A stretch of 64,000 nucleotides of DNA, taken from positions 14,550,501 through 14,614,500 of the forward strand of contig NC_021658.1 of the NCBI RefSeq assembly GCF_000418325.1. The letters are read 5' to 3'. Below the pieces are notes generated by a model. That model saw only the letters and a program-made list of their open reading frames with translations. It searched no databases and was not told where the DNA came from. The DNA comes from Sorangium cellulosum So0157-2 (GTDB lineage Bacteria > Myxococcota_A > Polyangia > Polyangiales > Polyangiaceae). Below, piece after piece: positions 25,978-36,100 of the stretch; position 1 is the first letter of the stretch; each line of letters opens with the position of its first letter. Position numbers and translations under genes: made by a program.

Positions 25978-27204
25978 CTACCCGACGAAGTTCGACATCT
26001 GCATGAGCGGCATGAGGATGGATATCGCGATGAACGCGACCGTGCCGCCCATGATGACGATCATGAGCGGCTCGAGCAGGCTCGTGAGCACCTGGACGCG
26101 GGTCTCGACCTCGGAGTCGTAGGCGTTGGCGACGTTCTCGAGCATCGCCTCGAGCTGCCCGCTCCGCTCGCCGATGGCGATCATGTGGATGACGATGGGC
26201 GGGAACCGGCCGCTGCGCTTCAGCGGATCGGCGATGCTCTGGCCCTCGCGGATCGACCCGATCGCGTCGGCGATGACCTTCTCCAGGGCGGCGTTGCCGA
26301 GCACGCTGCGCACGATGTCCATGGCGCTGAGGAGCGCGACGCCCGACGAGAGCAGGGTCGCGAGGGTCCGCGCGAAGCGCGCGATGGAGAGCATCTGGAT
26401 GAGCTTGCCGAAGATCGGCGCGCCCAGCACGAACGTGTCCCAGCGGAGGCGCCCCTTCGGCGTGCGCAGCCAGCGGCGGAAGCCGTACACCGCGCCGACC
26501 AGCAGGACGATCACGAGCCACCAGTAGCTCGCGGCGAACTCCGAGGTGCCGATGAGCGCCGAGGTGTACCAGGGCAGCGTCTGGTCCATCGACGAGAAGA
26601 TGTCCTTCACGTTCGGCACGACCGCGATCATGAGGACCGAGATGAGCCCGATGCCGATGATCGCCATGAGCGCCGGGTAGGCGAGGGCCGCGGTCACCTT
26701 GCCCACGAGCTTCGCCTGGTTCTCCATGAAGACGGTCAGGCGGAGCAGCACGCCCTCGAGCGTGCCGGACGCCTCGCCGGCGCGCACCATGCTGACGTAG
26801 AGCGGCGGGAAGACCGTGGGGTGCCCCTCCAGCGCCTTCGCGAAGCTCGTGCCCTCGCGCACCTGCTCGCGCACCTGCGTGAGGGTCCGCTTCAGCGACT
26901 CCTTCTCGACCTGCTCGATGAGCGCGTTGAGCGACTCGAACAGCGGGATGCCGGCGCCGATGAGCGTCGCGAGCTGGCGGGTCATCATGGCGACCTCGGA
27001 CGTCGAGGGGCGGCCCGCGAACGCGAAGAGCTTGAGATCGCGCTTCGCCTTCGCCTTCGCGGCCTGCTCCTCGGTCGCGCCGGTGAGCATGATGCCGTCC
27101 TTGCGCAGGGCGGCCCGCAGGGCCTTCGCGTTCTCCGCGTCGCGGACCCCTTTGACCGGCTTGCCGGTGCCGACGAGGATGCCTTTGTATTCGAATACCG
27201 CCAC
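25978..27204 (-). CDS. gspF: Type II secretion inner-membrane protein GspF
   Basis: A 408-residue platform protein with two GspF/PilC-type cytoplasmic helical domains and three transmembrane segments (about 170-195, 220-240, 375-400). Family signatures include MTRQLATLIGAGIPLFESL, YVSMVRAGEASGTLEGVL, RFARTLATLLSSGVALLSAM and MIAIGERSGQLEAML, with the C-terminal LLEPLMIVIMGG helix. GspF contacts GspE and the pseudopilus base. It starts with GTG 27204, 8 bases after the gspE stop; no closer ATG fits. Length is normal for the family. Confidence 0.92.
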   Translation of the reverse strand: MAVFEYKGILVGTGKPVKGVRDAENAKALRAALRKDGIMLTGATEEQAAKAKAKRDLKLFAFAGRPSTSEVAMMTRQLATLIGAGIPLFESLNALIEQVEKESLKRTLTQVREQVREGTSFAKALEGHPTVFPPLYVSMVRAGEASGTLEGVLLRLTVFMENQAKLVGKVTAALAYPALMAIIGIGLISVLMIAVVPNVKDIFSSMDQTLPWYTSALIGTSEFAASYWWLVIVLLVGAVYGFRRWLRTPKGRLRWDTFVLGAPIFGKLIQMLSIARFARTLATLLSSGVALLSAMDIVRSVLGNAALEKVIADAIGSIREGQSIADPLKRSGRFPPIVIHMIAIGERSGQLEAMLENVANAYDSEVETRVQVLTSLLEPLMIVIMGGTVAFIAISILMPLMQMSNFVG

Positions 27205-27212
27205 GGCCTTCC

Positions 27213-28991
27213 CTACTCGTCGACGATGACGTCTTCCTGCGTCGCCGCGAGGACCTCCTCGACGGTGGTGATGCCCAGGAGCACCTTGCGCGCCCCGTCG
27301 TCGCGGAGCGTATCCATCCCCTGCGAGATGGCGACCCGCTTGATGGTCTGCGCGTCCGCGCTCTTCAGGATGAGCGGGCCCACCGCGTCGTCGATGACCA
27401 TCAGCTCGTAGATGCCCCGCCGGCCGACGAAGCCCTTCTGGTTGCAGGCGTCGCAGCCGCCCGGTTTGTAGAACACGGCCCGGTCGATGTCCTGCCCGAT
27501 GTAGTCGTATTTCTGCCCGTGCACGCTGTAGCGGTTCGACATCTTCCGCCGCGCCTTCCAGGCGAGCCGGTCCTGGTCGAGGCCGAGCTGCTGGAGCTCG
27601 TAGTCCGACGGGCGGTAGGGGACCTTGCACGCCGAGCAGAGCAGGCGCACGAGGCGCTGGGCGAGGATGCCGATCACGCTGCTCCGCACGAGGAACGGCT
27701 CGATCTCCATCTCGACGAGGCGCGTCACGGCGCCGGCCGCGTCGTTCGTGTGGATGGTCGAGAGCACGAGGTGGCCGGTCAGCGACGCGTGGATGGCGAT
27801 CTCGGCCGTCTCCTTGTCGCGGATCTCGCCGACCATGATCACGTCCGGATCCTGGCGGAGGAAGGCGCGGAGCGCCGAGGCGAAGGTGAGCCCGATCCCG
27901 GGGTGGACGTGGATCTGATGGATGCCGCCGATCTCGTACTCGACCGGGTCCTCGGCGGTGAGGATGTTCCGGCTCGGCTCGTTGATTCGGTTGAGGCAGG
28001 CGTAGAGCGTCGTCGTCTTGCCGCTGCCGGTCGGGCCGGTGACGAGGATGATGCCGTCCGGCCGCTGGATGAGCCCGTCCATGAGGGCGTACTCGCGCGG
28101 CGCGAAGCCGAGGTCGTCGAGCCCGAGCAGGACCGACGCCTTGTGCAGGATGCGCATCACGATCCGCTCGAAGCCGCGGCTCGTCGGCACCGTCGAGACG
28201 CGGATGTCGACGCTCTTGCCCGCGATCTTCAGGGTGATGCGGCCGTCCTGGGGGAGCCGCTTCTCGGCGATGTTGAGCGACGCCATGATCTTCACGCGGG
28301 CGATGATCGGCGCCATGAACTGCTTCGAGGCGCGCTTCGCGATGTAGAGCTCGCCGTCGATCCGGTAGCGGACGACGACGTCGCGCTCCTCGGGCTCGAT
28401 GTGGATGTCGCTCGCCCGCTCGCGGACCGCCTGCGCGAAGAGGCCGTTCACCCAGGCGATGATCGGGGCGTCGTCGTCCGAGTCGATGATGTCGACGAGG
28501 TTGTCCTCCTCGAGCGCCTGGTCGCCCTCGAGCTTCGCGCCGCCGTCCTCCTTGCGCTCCCAGATGCGGTTGATCGCGTTCAGCACCGCGTCGCTCGTGG
28601 CGACCGCGATCTCGACCGGCTTGCCGAACAGCGCCCGCACGTCGTCGATCGCGGTCGTGTCGAGGGGGTCGGCGACCGCGCAGTAGACGACCCCGTCGTG
28701 CTCGGAGAGCGGCAGGATCTTGTGCTGCTTGGCGTAGGTGATCGGCACCCGGCTCGCGAGCTCGAGCGGCACCGCGTCGATGTCGATGCGCGGGAGGAGG
28801 CCGACCTCGCACTCCTCCGCGAGCGCCCTCGCGATGCTCGCCTCGTCGGCGATGTTGGACGAGACGAGGAGGTCCGCGAGCGGCTGACCGCGCTCGCGGA
28901 CCGTGTCGAAGAGCGGCACGAGCCGCTCCGCGGAGACGACGCCCCGCCGGACCAGGATCTCGCCGAGGTACTGCTGCTGCTGCATGCTCAT
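27213..28991 (-). CDS. gspE: Type II secretion ATPase GspE
   Basis: A 592-residue cytoplasmic ATPase that powers pseudopilus assembly. N1E-type domain at about 1-130 (LVRRGVVSAERL, ERGQPLADLLVSS), then the RecA-like core with ERASDIHIEPE, Walker A GPTGSGKTTT, the Asp box TAEDPVEYEI, Walker B IMVGEIRDKETAEIA and the His box HLVLSTIHTNDAAGA. The zinc-binding CM module has CSAC and CDAC, but about 57 residues separate the two pairs, roughly twice the usual gap, because of a charged insertion (around residues 480-520). Start ATG 28991 overlaps the gspD stop codon (ATGA); a second Met two codons later is possible. Confidence 0.93.
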   Translation of the reverse strand: MSMQQQQYLGEILVRRGVVSAERLVPLFDTVRERGQPLADLLVSSNIADEASIARALAEECEVGLLPRIDIDAVPLELASRVPITYAKQHKILPLSEHDGVVYCAVADPLDTTAIDDVRALFGKPVEIAVATSDAVLNAINRIWERKEDGGAKLEGDQALEEDNLVDIIDSDDDAPIIAWVNGLFAQAVRERASDIHIEPEERDVVVRYRIDGELYIAKRASKQFMAPIIARVKIMASLNIAEKRLPQDGRITLKIAGKSVDIRVSTVPTSRGFERIVMRILHKASVLLGLDDLGFAPREYALMDGLIQRPDGIILVTGPTGSGKTTTLYACLNRINEPSRNILTAEDPVEYEIGGIHQIHVHPGIGLTFASALRAFLRQDPDVIMVGEIRDKETAEIAIHASLTGHLVLSTIHTNDAAGAVTRLVEMEIEPFLVRSSVIGILAQRLVRLLCSACKVPYRPSDYELQQLGLDQDRLAWKARRKMSNRYSVHGQKYDYIGQDIDRAVFYKPGGCDACNQKGFVGRRGIYELMVIDDAVGPLILKSADAQTIKRVAISQGMDTLRDDGARKVLLGITTVEEVLAATQEDVIVDE

Positions 28992-31588
28992 TCGACGCGC
29001 TCCATCTGCCGTCCGCCCGGCGGGCGTCGCACGGGGCGCGGCGGCGGCGCCGCGTTCGGCGGCGGGGGCATGTCGCCCTCCATCTCGACCATACCAGGGG
29101 CCATCGGCCCTGCGGCCGCGCCGGCCTTCCCGCCGAACGTCGGCAGCCCGACCGGCTCGACCGGCGCGTGCTCCTGCGGCCCCCTCGGCCGCGCCTCCTC
29201 CTCGAGGCGCGCCCGCTCCTCCTCGGTCAGGATCGACTGCCGGATGTCCTCGACGAGCCCGTTCGCCCGGCTGAAGTCGCGCGGCGGCTCCCAGGCGGCG
29301 CTGTCGCTGAAGACGAAGTAGCGGTCGATGAACTCCTGCCGCTCCTGCATCTTGCGCTCGAAGATCGCCCGGAGGTCCTCCTGGTCGCGGATGACGTACG
29401 GCGTCAGGACGAGCAGGAGGTTCGTCTTCGCCATCTCCTTGACCCGCTGCCGGAACAGGAACCCGAGCACCGGGATGTCGCCGAGCACCGGGATCTTGGT
29501 CTCCCGGGTCTGCATCGAGTCGCGCACGAGGCCGCCGATCACCACGGTCTGCTGATCCCGGACCACGAGGGTCGTGCTCGCGGTGCGCTTGTTGATGGGG
29601 ATCGCGCCGAGCGCCCCGAGCGGCGCGCCGGCGTCGGAGATCTCCTCCGTGAGCTCCAGCCGCACCTGGTCCGAGTCGTTGACGTGGGGGATGACCTTGA
29701 TCTTCGTGCCGACGTCCTGGCGCGCGGCCTGGCCGCCGAGGCCGCCGAGCAGGCCGCCGAGGCCCCCGAGGCCGCCGAGCGCGCCCGCGGCCCCCGCCGC
29801 GCCGCCCGCCAGGCTCGCGAGCTGGTTGAGCCCGCCGCCGCCCACGTTGGTCTGGAGCGGGATGTTCTGGCCGATCGAGATCTCGGCCGCCACGTTGTCG
29901 GTCGCGAGGATGTGCGGCGTCGCGAGGATGTTGGAGTCGCCGTCCTGCGCCAGCGCGTGGAGGACGATGCCGAACGCGGGGATCGACAGGCCCGTCCCGA
30001 AGATGTTGCTCGAGCCCGGGATCTCGGCGCCGCGGACGCCCAGCGCGAGCGCGCCGAGCTCGGTCGGCAGGCCGCCGACCGAGGGCACGACGTTGTTGCC
30101 GCCGTAGATGATGCCCTGGCCGTTCGCGGCGTCGAACGGCGCGCCGGCGTGGTAGCCGATGCCGAAATTGAGCGAGCGCTTGACGTCCACGTCCATGATC
30201 ACGGCCTCGATGAACACCTGCCGCCGGGGCTCGTCGAGCTGGTCGATCACGGTGCGCAGCTGGGCGTAATCGTGGGGCGACGAGGTGATGAGGAGCTTGT
30301 TGCTCGCCTCGTCGCAGGTGACCTTGACCTGGCCCTCGAAGATGTCGTCGGTCGAGCCGGGCACCGGGGGCGCGTTGCGCGCCGCCCCCCTGCCGCCCAC
30401 GGCCGCGCCGCCGCCGCCGGCGCTCCCGCCGAGGACCTGGTTCAGCGTCGCGGACAGCTCCTTGCAGCCGGCGTGCTGGAGCGAGAGCACGTGGACCTGC
30501 CCCTCGCCCGTCTGCGGCACGTCGAGGCGCTTCAGGATGCCGAGGACGCGGAGGTAGTCCGGCTCGGTGGCGGTGATGATGAGCGAGTTGGTCCTGTCGT
30601 CCGCGATGATGCGCGCGCCGGTGCCGCCGCCGCCGGGGGCGCCGCCCCTGCCGGGCCTGCCCCCGCCGCCGCCGGCCCTGGGGTCGACGACCTCGTTCAG
30701 CTTCGTCGCGACCTCCGCGGCGGAGCCATAGTGAACCGGCTGCACCCACAGCTGATCGCCGGCGCCGCCGACGTCGATCTCCTCGACGATCCGGAGCATG
30801 CGCTGGATGTTCGACCCGGTGTCCGTGATGATGAGCAGGTTGCCGGGCGGGTAGACGGTGACGTCGCCGTCCTTCGACTTGAACTTGGTCAGGACGCCGC
30901 CCGCCTCGTTGGCGTCGATATGGGACAGCCGGTACATGCGGGTGACGAACCGGTCCTCCGCGGGCACGGGCGCGGCCGTCCCGAACACGGGGGTCGTCTC
31001 CGACACCGCGCCGGGCGTCTCCACGATCTTGAGGAAGCGGCCGTGGGGGATGACGGTGAGGTCGTTCGACGCGAGGATCGACAGGAACGCGCTGTACGCC
31101 TCGGCGACCGTCACCTTCTCCGGCGCGTACACCGTGGCCTTGATCTGCCGGAGCTTGCCGCCGTAGATGAACCGCCGCCCGGTGATGTTGCTGATCGCCT
31201 TCACCAGCTCGGGGAGGTCGGCCTCGTCGAGGTTGAAGCTGACCTTGTAGCCGCCGGGCTTCGGCTTGAACTCGATCTCCTGGACCCCCTGCTTGACCGC
31301 GGCGAGCGGGTCGTCTCCGGTGTCGCCCGGCGCTGCGCCCGGCGCCCCCGGCGCGCCTGCCCCGGGCGCGCCCGCGCCCGGCGCGGCTGCGCCCGGCGTC
31401 CCCGCGGGGGTCCCGGGGCGACCGGGCGCCGGCGCGCCCTGGCCGGGGGTCCGCAGCACGGGGGCGTTGCGGTTCGCGGGCTGCGCTGCGGCCGGCGGGG
31501 CCGCCGCGGCGAACACGAGCGCCGCCACCGGCGCGGCGAGGAGCCTCCTCCGGAGGCAGCAGGATCGCTCGAGGGTCGTCATCACCAT
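28988..31588 (-). CDS. gspD: Type II secretion secretin GspD
   Basis: An 866-residue outer-membrane secretin. Signal peptide at about 1-36 (CCLRRRLLAAPVAALVFAAAAPPAAAQ), a Pro/Ala/Gly low-complexity linker (about 40-95), N0 domain (about 105-180, VSFNLDEADLPELVKAIS), N1-N3 domains with Gly-rich loops, then the secretin core from about 480 (ILATPHILATDN, VGTKIKVIPHVNDSDQVRLEL, RTASTTLVVRDQQTVVIGGLVRD, PVLGDIPVLGFLFR, LLLVLTPYVI). No S-domain pilotin motif is obvious; the tail is Pro/Gly-rich. Start ATG 31588 is used; ATG 31582 is equally possible because no clear Shine-Dalgarno sequence is visible. Confidence 0.93.
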   Translation of the reverse strand: MVMTTLERSCCLRRRLLAAPVAALVFAAAAPPAAAQPANRNAPVLRTPGQGAPAPGRPGTPAGTPGAAAPGAGAPGAGAPGAPGAAPGDTGDDPLAAVKQGVQEIEFKPKPGGYKVSFNLDEADLPELVKAISNITGRRFIYGGKLRQIKATVYAPEKVTVAEAYSAFLSILASNDLTVIPHGRFLKIVETPGAVSETTPVFGTAAPVPAEDRFVTRMYRLSHIDANEAGGVLTKFKSKDGDVTVYPPGNLLIITDTGSNIQRMLRIVEEIDVGGAGDQLWVQPVHYGSAAEVATKLNEVVDPRAGGGGGRPGRGGAPGGGGTGARIIADDRTNSLIITATEPDYLRVLGILKRLDVPQTGEGQVHVLSLQHAGCKELSATLNQVLGGSAGGGGAAVGGRGAARNAPPVPGSTDDIFEGQVKVTCDEASNKLLITSSPHDYAQLRTVIDQLDEPRRQVFIEAVIMDVDVKRSLNFGIGYHAGAPFDAANGQGIIYGGNNVVPSVGGLPTELGALALGVRGAEIPGSSNIFGTGLSIPAFGIVLHALAQDGDSNILATPHILATDNVAAEISIGQNIPLQTNVGGGGLNQLASLAGGAAGAAGALGGLGGLGGLLGGLGGQAARQDVGTKIKVIPHVNDSDQVRLELTEEISDAGAPLGALGAIPINKRTASTTLVVRDQQTVVIGGLVRDSMQTRETKIPVLGDIPVLGFLFRQRVKEMAKTNLLLVLTPYVIRDQEDLRAIFERKMQERQEFIDRYFVFSDSAAWEPPRDFSRANGLVEDIRQSILTEEERARLEEEARPRGPQEHAPVEPVGLPTFGGKAGAAAGPMAPGMVEMEGDMPPPPNAAPPPRPVRRPPGGRQMERVE

Positions 31589-31641
31589 CAGTCGACTCGA
31601 TATTCTCTGCGTTGGTTTTGGGGTGGGGGAGGCGGCGCCGC

Positions 31642-31941
31642 TCAGTCGGCGCTCGGCGCGCTCTCGCGCTCGGCCGGCGAGGGGGGCCGCGGCCGCTTCG
31701 AGCGGGATGTCCTGCCCAGGGCGGTCTTGCTCGCCCCGGTGGTGGCCTCGCCTTCGGCCTCGTCCGCCGCGTCCGCGGCGCCTTCGGCGCCGTGGGGCGG
31801 CAGGACGGTCTTGGCGACCGACACGAGGAGCAGGCTCATGACCCCGACGAACGTGAGTGAGCCGAGGACGAACGTGCCGACGTACATCAGCGTTCGTCGC
31901 AGCAGGCTCCCCTCGTCCAGTCTACCTATCCATCGCGCCAT
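31642..31941 (-). CDS. Small bitopic membrane protein inside the gsp operon
   Basis: A 99-residue protein between gspC and gspD. One transmembrane helix (about 17-45: LMYVGTFVLGSLTFVGVMSLLL) follows a short basic start (MARWIGRLDEGSLLRR); the remaining half is Ala/Glu-rich then Lys/Arg/Pro-rich and probably disordered, in the periplasm if the positive-inside rule holds for the N-terminus. It resembles no T2SS protein known to me. It lies 42 bases after gspC and 53 bases before gspD on the same strand, so it is almost certainly co-transcribed and may be a lineage-specific platform or secretin accessory. Confidence 0.65.
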   Translation of the reverse strand: MARWIGRLDEGSLLRRTLMYVGTFVLGSLTFVGVMSLLLVSVAKTVLPPHGAEGAADAADEAEGEATTGASKTALGRTSRSKRPRPPSPAERESAPSAD

Positions 31942-31983
31942 GCCACTACCCTGCTTTCATCCCTGGAATTCAGTCCGCAGCGC

Positions 31984-32958
31984 TCACTTGATGTTGAAGT
32001 CGATGTTCATCGGCTTGCCCTTGCGGTTGATGCTCACCGTGAGCCGGTCCGCCGTCCGGAGCCGCGCATAGGCCTCGAGGGCCTTCTGCGGATCGCTCAT
32101 CTCAAACCCGTTGATGCTGGACAGCCGGTCTCCGTTCTCCAGGCCGAGCGTCCCGAGCAGCGAGTCCGGTCGAATCCCGAAGAGACGGATGCCGACCACC
32201 TTGTCGCCCTCCTTCTCCGGGACGATGCGCGCGGAGCGCATCAGCTCGCCCTGGTTCTCGAGGATCTGGTCGACGGCGCTGCGCTCCACGTTGAACTCCG
32301 TCTCGCTCACCCGCTGGATCTTCGAGGCGATCTCGGGCGGGACCTTCTTGCCGCCGCGGGCGGTCGACTTCGACGTGCTCGCCGGCGCGGGCGTCACGGG
32401 CGTCGGCGCCGCGGAGGCGCGCGCGACGGCCTTGCTGCCGCCCACGATGGCCTGGCACCGCGAGCTGCCGGACGTCAGCCAGACCCGGTCCCACCCCACG
32501 TAGTAAACGGTCTGCCCGCTGATCTCATCCCCCTGCCGCCGCAAGATCGCCTTGCCGTCCGAGCCGGCCATGGCCGCGAACGACCACGCGGGATCGTCGG
32601 CCTGCGTGATGAGCAGCACGCGGGCGCCGTCGCACGACGGATCCTCGTACGGATCCTTGTTGCTCATCTCCTGCTGCACGCTCGGGATCTCGACCGGCTT
32701 GCCGTCGAGCGGCCCCGTCACCGAGTCGAACGGGTTGCGCGAGAGGATCGGCCCGGCGTGCGTCGCGTGGTCCGTGCTCGCGGTCGACCCGAACGACGCG
32801 GGGCGCGGCGGCGCGACGACCGGCGCCGGCGGCGCGTCGATCGCGACGCTCGAGGCCACGAGCTGACCCATGCCCGACGCCTGGAAATAGGCCGCGAGCG
32901 CGATCAGCGCGCCCAGCACCCAGGGGAAATACCGCTTCAGGATCGCGTCGATGCCCAT
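31984..32958 (-). CDS. gspC: Type II secretion protein GspC
   Basis: A 324-residue inner-membrane protein that connects the platform to the secretin and helps recruit substrates. Short cytoplasmic start, transmembrane helix (about 9-28, YFPWVLGALIALAAYFQASG), Pro-rich linker, homology region with RNPFDSV (about 75-80), a beta-rich region containing two cysteines, another Lys-rich linker, and a C-terminal PDZ-type domain (about 235-324; FGIRPDSLLGTLGLENGDRL, INGFEMSDPQKAL). The start at 32958 gives correct topology and has GGAG upstream; a longer in-frame extension runs into non-coding sequence. It is the first gene of the operon and is preceded by a sigma54-type promoter. Confidence 0.9.
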   Translation of the reverse strand: MGIDAILKRYFPWVLGALIALAAYFQASGMGQLVASSVAIDAPPAPVVAPPRPASFGSTASTDHATHAGPILSRNPFDSVTGPLDGKPVEIPSVQQEMSNKDPYEDPSCDGARVLLITQADDPAWSFAAMAGSDGKAILRRQGDEISGQTVYYVGWDRVWLTSGSSRCQAIVGGSKAVARASAAPTPVTPAPASTSKSTARGGKKVPPEIASKIQRVSETEFNVERSAVDQILENQGELMRSARIVPEKEGDKVVGIRLFGIRPDSLLGTLGLENGDRLSSINGFEMSDPQKALEAYARLRTADRLTVSINRKGKPMNIDFNIK

Positions 32959-32976
32959 GCGCCCATGCTCCTCTAA

Positions 32977-32990
32977 GCGAGTTCCGTGCC
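32977..32990 (-). promoter_or_regulatory. Sigma54 (-24/-12) promoter of the gsp operon
   Basis: On the minus strand CTGGCACGGAACTCGCT matches the sigma54 consensus: TGGCACG complete at -24, GG and GC separated by exactly ten bases, and four of five matches in the -12 box. Transcription would start near 32965, about seven bases before the gspC ATG, so the leader would be very short. The neighbouring gene encodes a sigma54 activator. Confidence 0.7.
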
Positions 32991-33084
32991 AGGGGTCAAC
33001 CGCTGGCCGTTCCCCCGCCTCTTCTCGGAAATACGGAAGCCACCCCGCCAAGGTGACGCACCCGAGGCGCGCGGGGCGGCCTCC

Positions 33085-33101
33085 TTTGCCAAAGTGACAA
33101 A
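33085..33101. promoter_or_regulatory. Candidate activator (enhancer) site upstream of gspC
   Basis: TTTGCCAAAGTGACAAA is a near-palindrome with arms TTTGCCA and TGACAAA (six of seven pairs) around AAG. It lies about 100 bases upstream of the sigma54 promoter, a normal distance for an NtrC-family enhancer site. The half-site TGACAAA recurs twice upstream of the regulator gene. Confidence 0.5.
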
Positions 33102-33166
33102 TGAATTTTCGCCGGGGGTCCCGGCGCGCCGGAGCGCGCCCTCTCCGCCGGACGGCGCGCGCGCGA

Positions 33167-34579
<1,413 letters not shown>

Positions 34580-34628
34580 GCGTCACTGTGTCACGAACGT
34601 CGGCGGCGTGTCCAGAAGAGCACGGGTC

Positions 34629-34657
34629 TGACAAAGTCCGAGCCGGCGGCTGACAAA
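34629..34657. promoter_or_regulatory. Paired TGACAAA motifs upstream of the NtrC-type gene
   Basis: TGACAAA at 34629-34635 and 34651-34657, offset by 22 bases (two helical turns), 50-80 bases upstream of the regulator start codon. A related TGTCA half-site is at 34589-34593. They match the half-site upstream of gspC, suggesting autoregulation by the same protein. Confidence 0.45.
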
Positions 34658-34706
34658 CTGACACGGGGATCGGGGCGCCGCGCGGCCCGCGGAGATCGCG
34701 GCGATC

Positions 34707-35264
34707 TCAGCGGATGAGCTTCGACAGGTGCTTGAAGTCGTCCGTCCCGGCGACCTTGAGCCAGTCGAAGACGACGGTCTCGGCGGTGGTGATGGTGGCG
34801 CCTGCGGCGCGGCAGAGGTCGAGGCCGGCGAGCCGGTGGTCGTCGCGGCGGGAGGCGACGCCGTCGAGCGGCACGTGGACCGCGACGCCGCGCGCGGCGA
34901 GCTCGCGGACGGTCTGGAAGACGCAGACGTGCGCCTCCATGCCGACGACGATGGCGGTGCGGGGCGCGCGCTCGCCGAAGGCGCGCTCGAACTCGAGCGC
35001 GTCGCAGGCGGAGAACTCCATCTTGGGGATGACCGGCGCGCCCGCCTGGGCGAGCTTCTCGGCGAGGGGCGCGACGGTGCGCCCGAGCCCCGCGGGGTAC
35101 TGCTCGGTCGCGAGGACGTGCGCGCCGAGCCGCCGCGCCGCCTCGATCAGCAGGGTGGCCGCGCGGGTCAGCGCGTCCATCTGGGGCGCCGGCATGGCGG
35201 CCGCGAGCTTCTCCTGGACGTCGACGACGATGACCGCGCTCGCGCTGGGCTCGAGCCTTCGCAT
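34707..35264 (-). CDS. Isochorismatase-family cysteine hydrolase
   Basis: A 185-residue single-domain hydrolase of the isochorismatase fold. The catalytic triad can be placed: Asp15 in VIVVDVQEKL, Lys81 (IPKMEFSA) and Cys114 in GMEAHVCVFQT, with the usual cis-peptide region just before the cysteine. Family members hydrolyse amide or vinyl-ether bonds (nicotinamide, carbamoylated or isochorismate-like substrates); EQYPAGLGRT and the MEAHVC motif fit the YcaC/ISOC1-like subgroup, whose substrates are often unknown. It starts two bases after the upstream hypothetical gene, so it belongs to the three-gene unit with that gene and the ferredoxin. Confidence 0.88.
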   Translation of the reverse strand: MRRLEPSASAVIVVDVQEKLAAAMPAPQMDALTRAATLLIEAARRLGAHVLATEQYPAGLGRTVAPLAEKLAQAGAPVIPKMEFSACDALEFERAFGERAPRTAIVVGMEAHVCVFQTVRELAARGVAVHVPLDGVASRRDDHRLAGLDLCRAAGATITTAETVVFDWLKVAGTDDFKHLSKLIR

Positions 35265-35266
35265 GG

Positions 35267-35710
35267 CTACCTCGTGGTCCGGAAGCTCTTGAGGAACCGG
35301 AGCAGGTCGCTCCGCAGGTCGAAGCGGAGGAGCGCCTCGCCGATCACGGCGCCGCCCTCGCCGACGAGCACGCCGGGCAGGACGGTCATCGACGCCAGCA
35401 GATCGCTCGGGCGCACGGTCTTGCGGCCGGCGAACGCGCAGCGGCGGCCGTCGTTCGCGGTGAACTCGAAGGAGTAGGGGAGGGTGCCGGTGCGCGCGAG
35501 GTCGAGGCCGAGGCGCCCGGAGAGGTAGCGGTGGTCGGCGAACCCCTCGGCGTCGATCTCGCCCTCGATCTCGACCTCGGGCTTGCGCAGGAAGGCGAGG
35601 AGGCCGCGCGAGCGCGCGCGGATGGTGAACGACATGGGCCGCTCGTCGGCGGGGGACTCGACCAGGTGGAAGCTCCCGGCCATGGTCTCGCAGAACTCGA
35701 AGCCGCGCAT
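35267..35710 (-). CDS. Conserved hypothetical protein
   Basis: A 147-residue protein without signal peptide or membrane helix. It is beta-rich, with the pattern FEFCETMAGSF, a central LPYSFEFTANDGRRCAFAGRKTV and a C-terminal amphipathic helix (LLRFLKSFRTT). Similar small domains are, to my recollection, found fused to the front of some GMC-type oxidoreductases, suggesting a lipid- or sterol-related accessory domain, but this is not established. The ATG at 35710 overlaps the ferredoxin stop codon (TGATG). It probably shares a transcript with the ferredoxin upstream and the hydrolase downstream. Confidence 0.65.
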   Translation of the reverse strand: MRGFEFCETMAGSFHLVESPADERPMSFTIRARSRGLLAFLRKPEVEIEGEIDAEGFADHRYLSGRLGLDLARTGTLPYSFEFTANDGRRCAFAGRKTVRPSDLLASMTVLPGVLVGEGGAVIGEALLRFDLRSDLLRFLKSFRTTR

Positions 35711-36093
35711 CACGCCTCCGGCGGGGGGCGGCGGGGCGGCGCCGGCAGCGGCGGGCCGGCCGTGGCCTCGGTGAAGTCCTCGGGCGGGAGCACGAGCCGC
35801 TCGACGCGGCGGCCCTCGGCGAGGGCGTCGACGATCTCGGGGACGTCCGCGGGGGTCACGCGCCCGTAGAAGTAGCCGTCCGGCTCGACGGCGATGACGG
35901 GGCCGGCCCAGCAGACGTCGATGCAGCTCGCGGTGCAGGCGCGCGCCTCGGTCTTGGCGAGGCCGCGCTCGGCGAGGGCGGCCTTGAGCTGCGCGTGGAT
36001 CCCCTCGGCGCCGCGCTGGGCGCAGGAGCCCTTGGGGACGCCGTCCGGGCGGCGGTTGACGCAGACGAAGAGGTAGCGCTTTCGCTGGGGCAC
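35710..36093 (-). CDS. Thioredoxin-like [2Fe-2S] ferredoxin
   Basis: A 127-residue ferredoxin of the thioredoxin-fold class. The iron-sulfur ligands are likely the first pair in CVNRRPDGVPKGSC and the second pair in ACTASCIDVC, followed by the WAGPVIAVEPDGYFYGRV segment shared by this family. These proteins transfer electrons to oxidoreductases of often unknown identity. The C-terminus is Pro-rich. It starts at GTG 36093; a good TTGACC-17-GAGGAT promoter ends seven bases before the start codon, indicating a very short leader. It heads a three-gene minus-strand unit with a hypothetical protein and an isochorismatase-fold hydrolase. Confidence 0.85.
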   Translation of the reverse strand: MPQRKRYLFVCVNRRPDGVPKGSCAQRGAEGIHAQLKAALAERGLAKTEARACTASCIDVCWAGPVIAVEPDGYFYGRVTPADVPEIVDALAEGRRVERLVLPPEDFTEATAGPPLPAPPRRPPPEA

Positions 36094-36100
36094 GGGGCGG

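Noticed and set aside
29168..32071. 967-residue frame opposite gspC, gspD and the small membrane gene
   Set aside because: Repetitive charged sequence produced by the reverse complement of Gly/Ala/Pro codons; not a gene.
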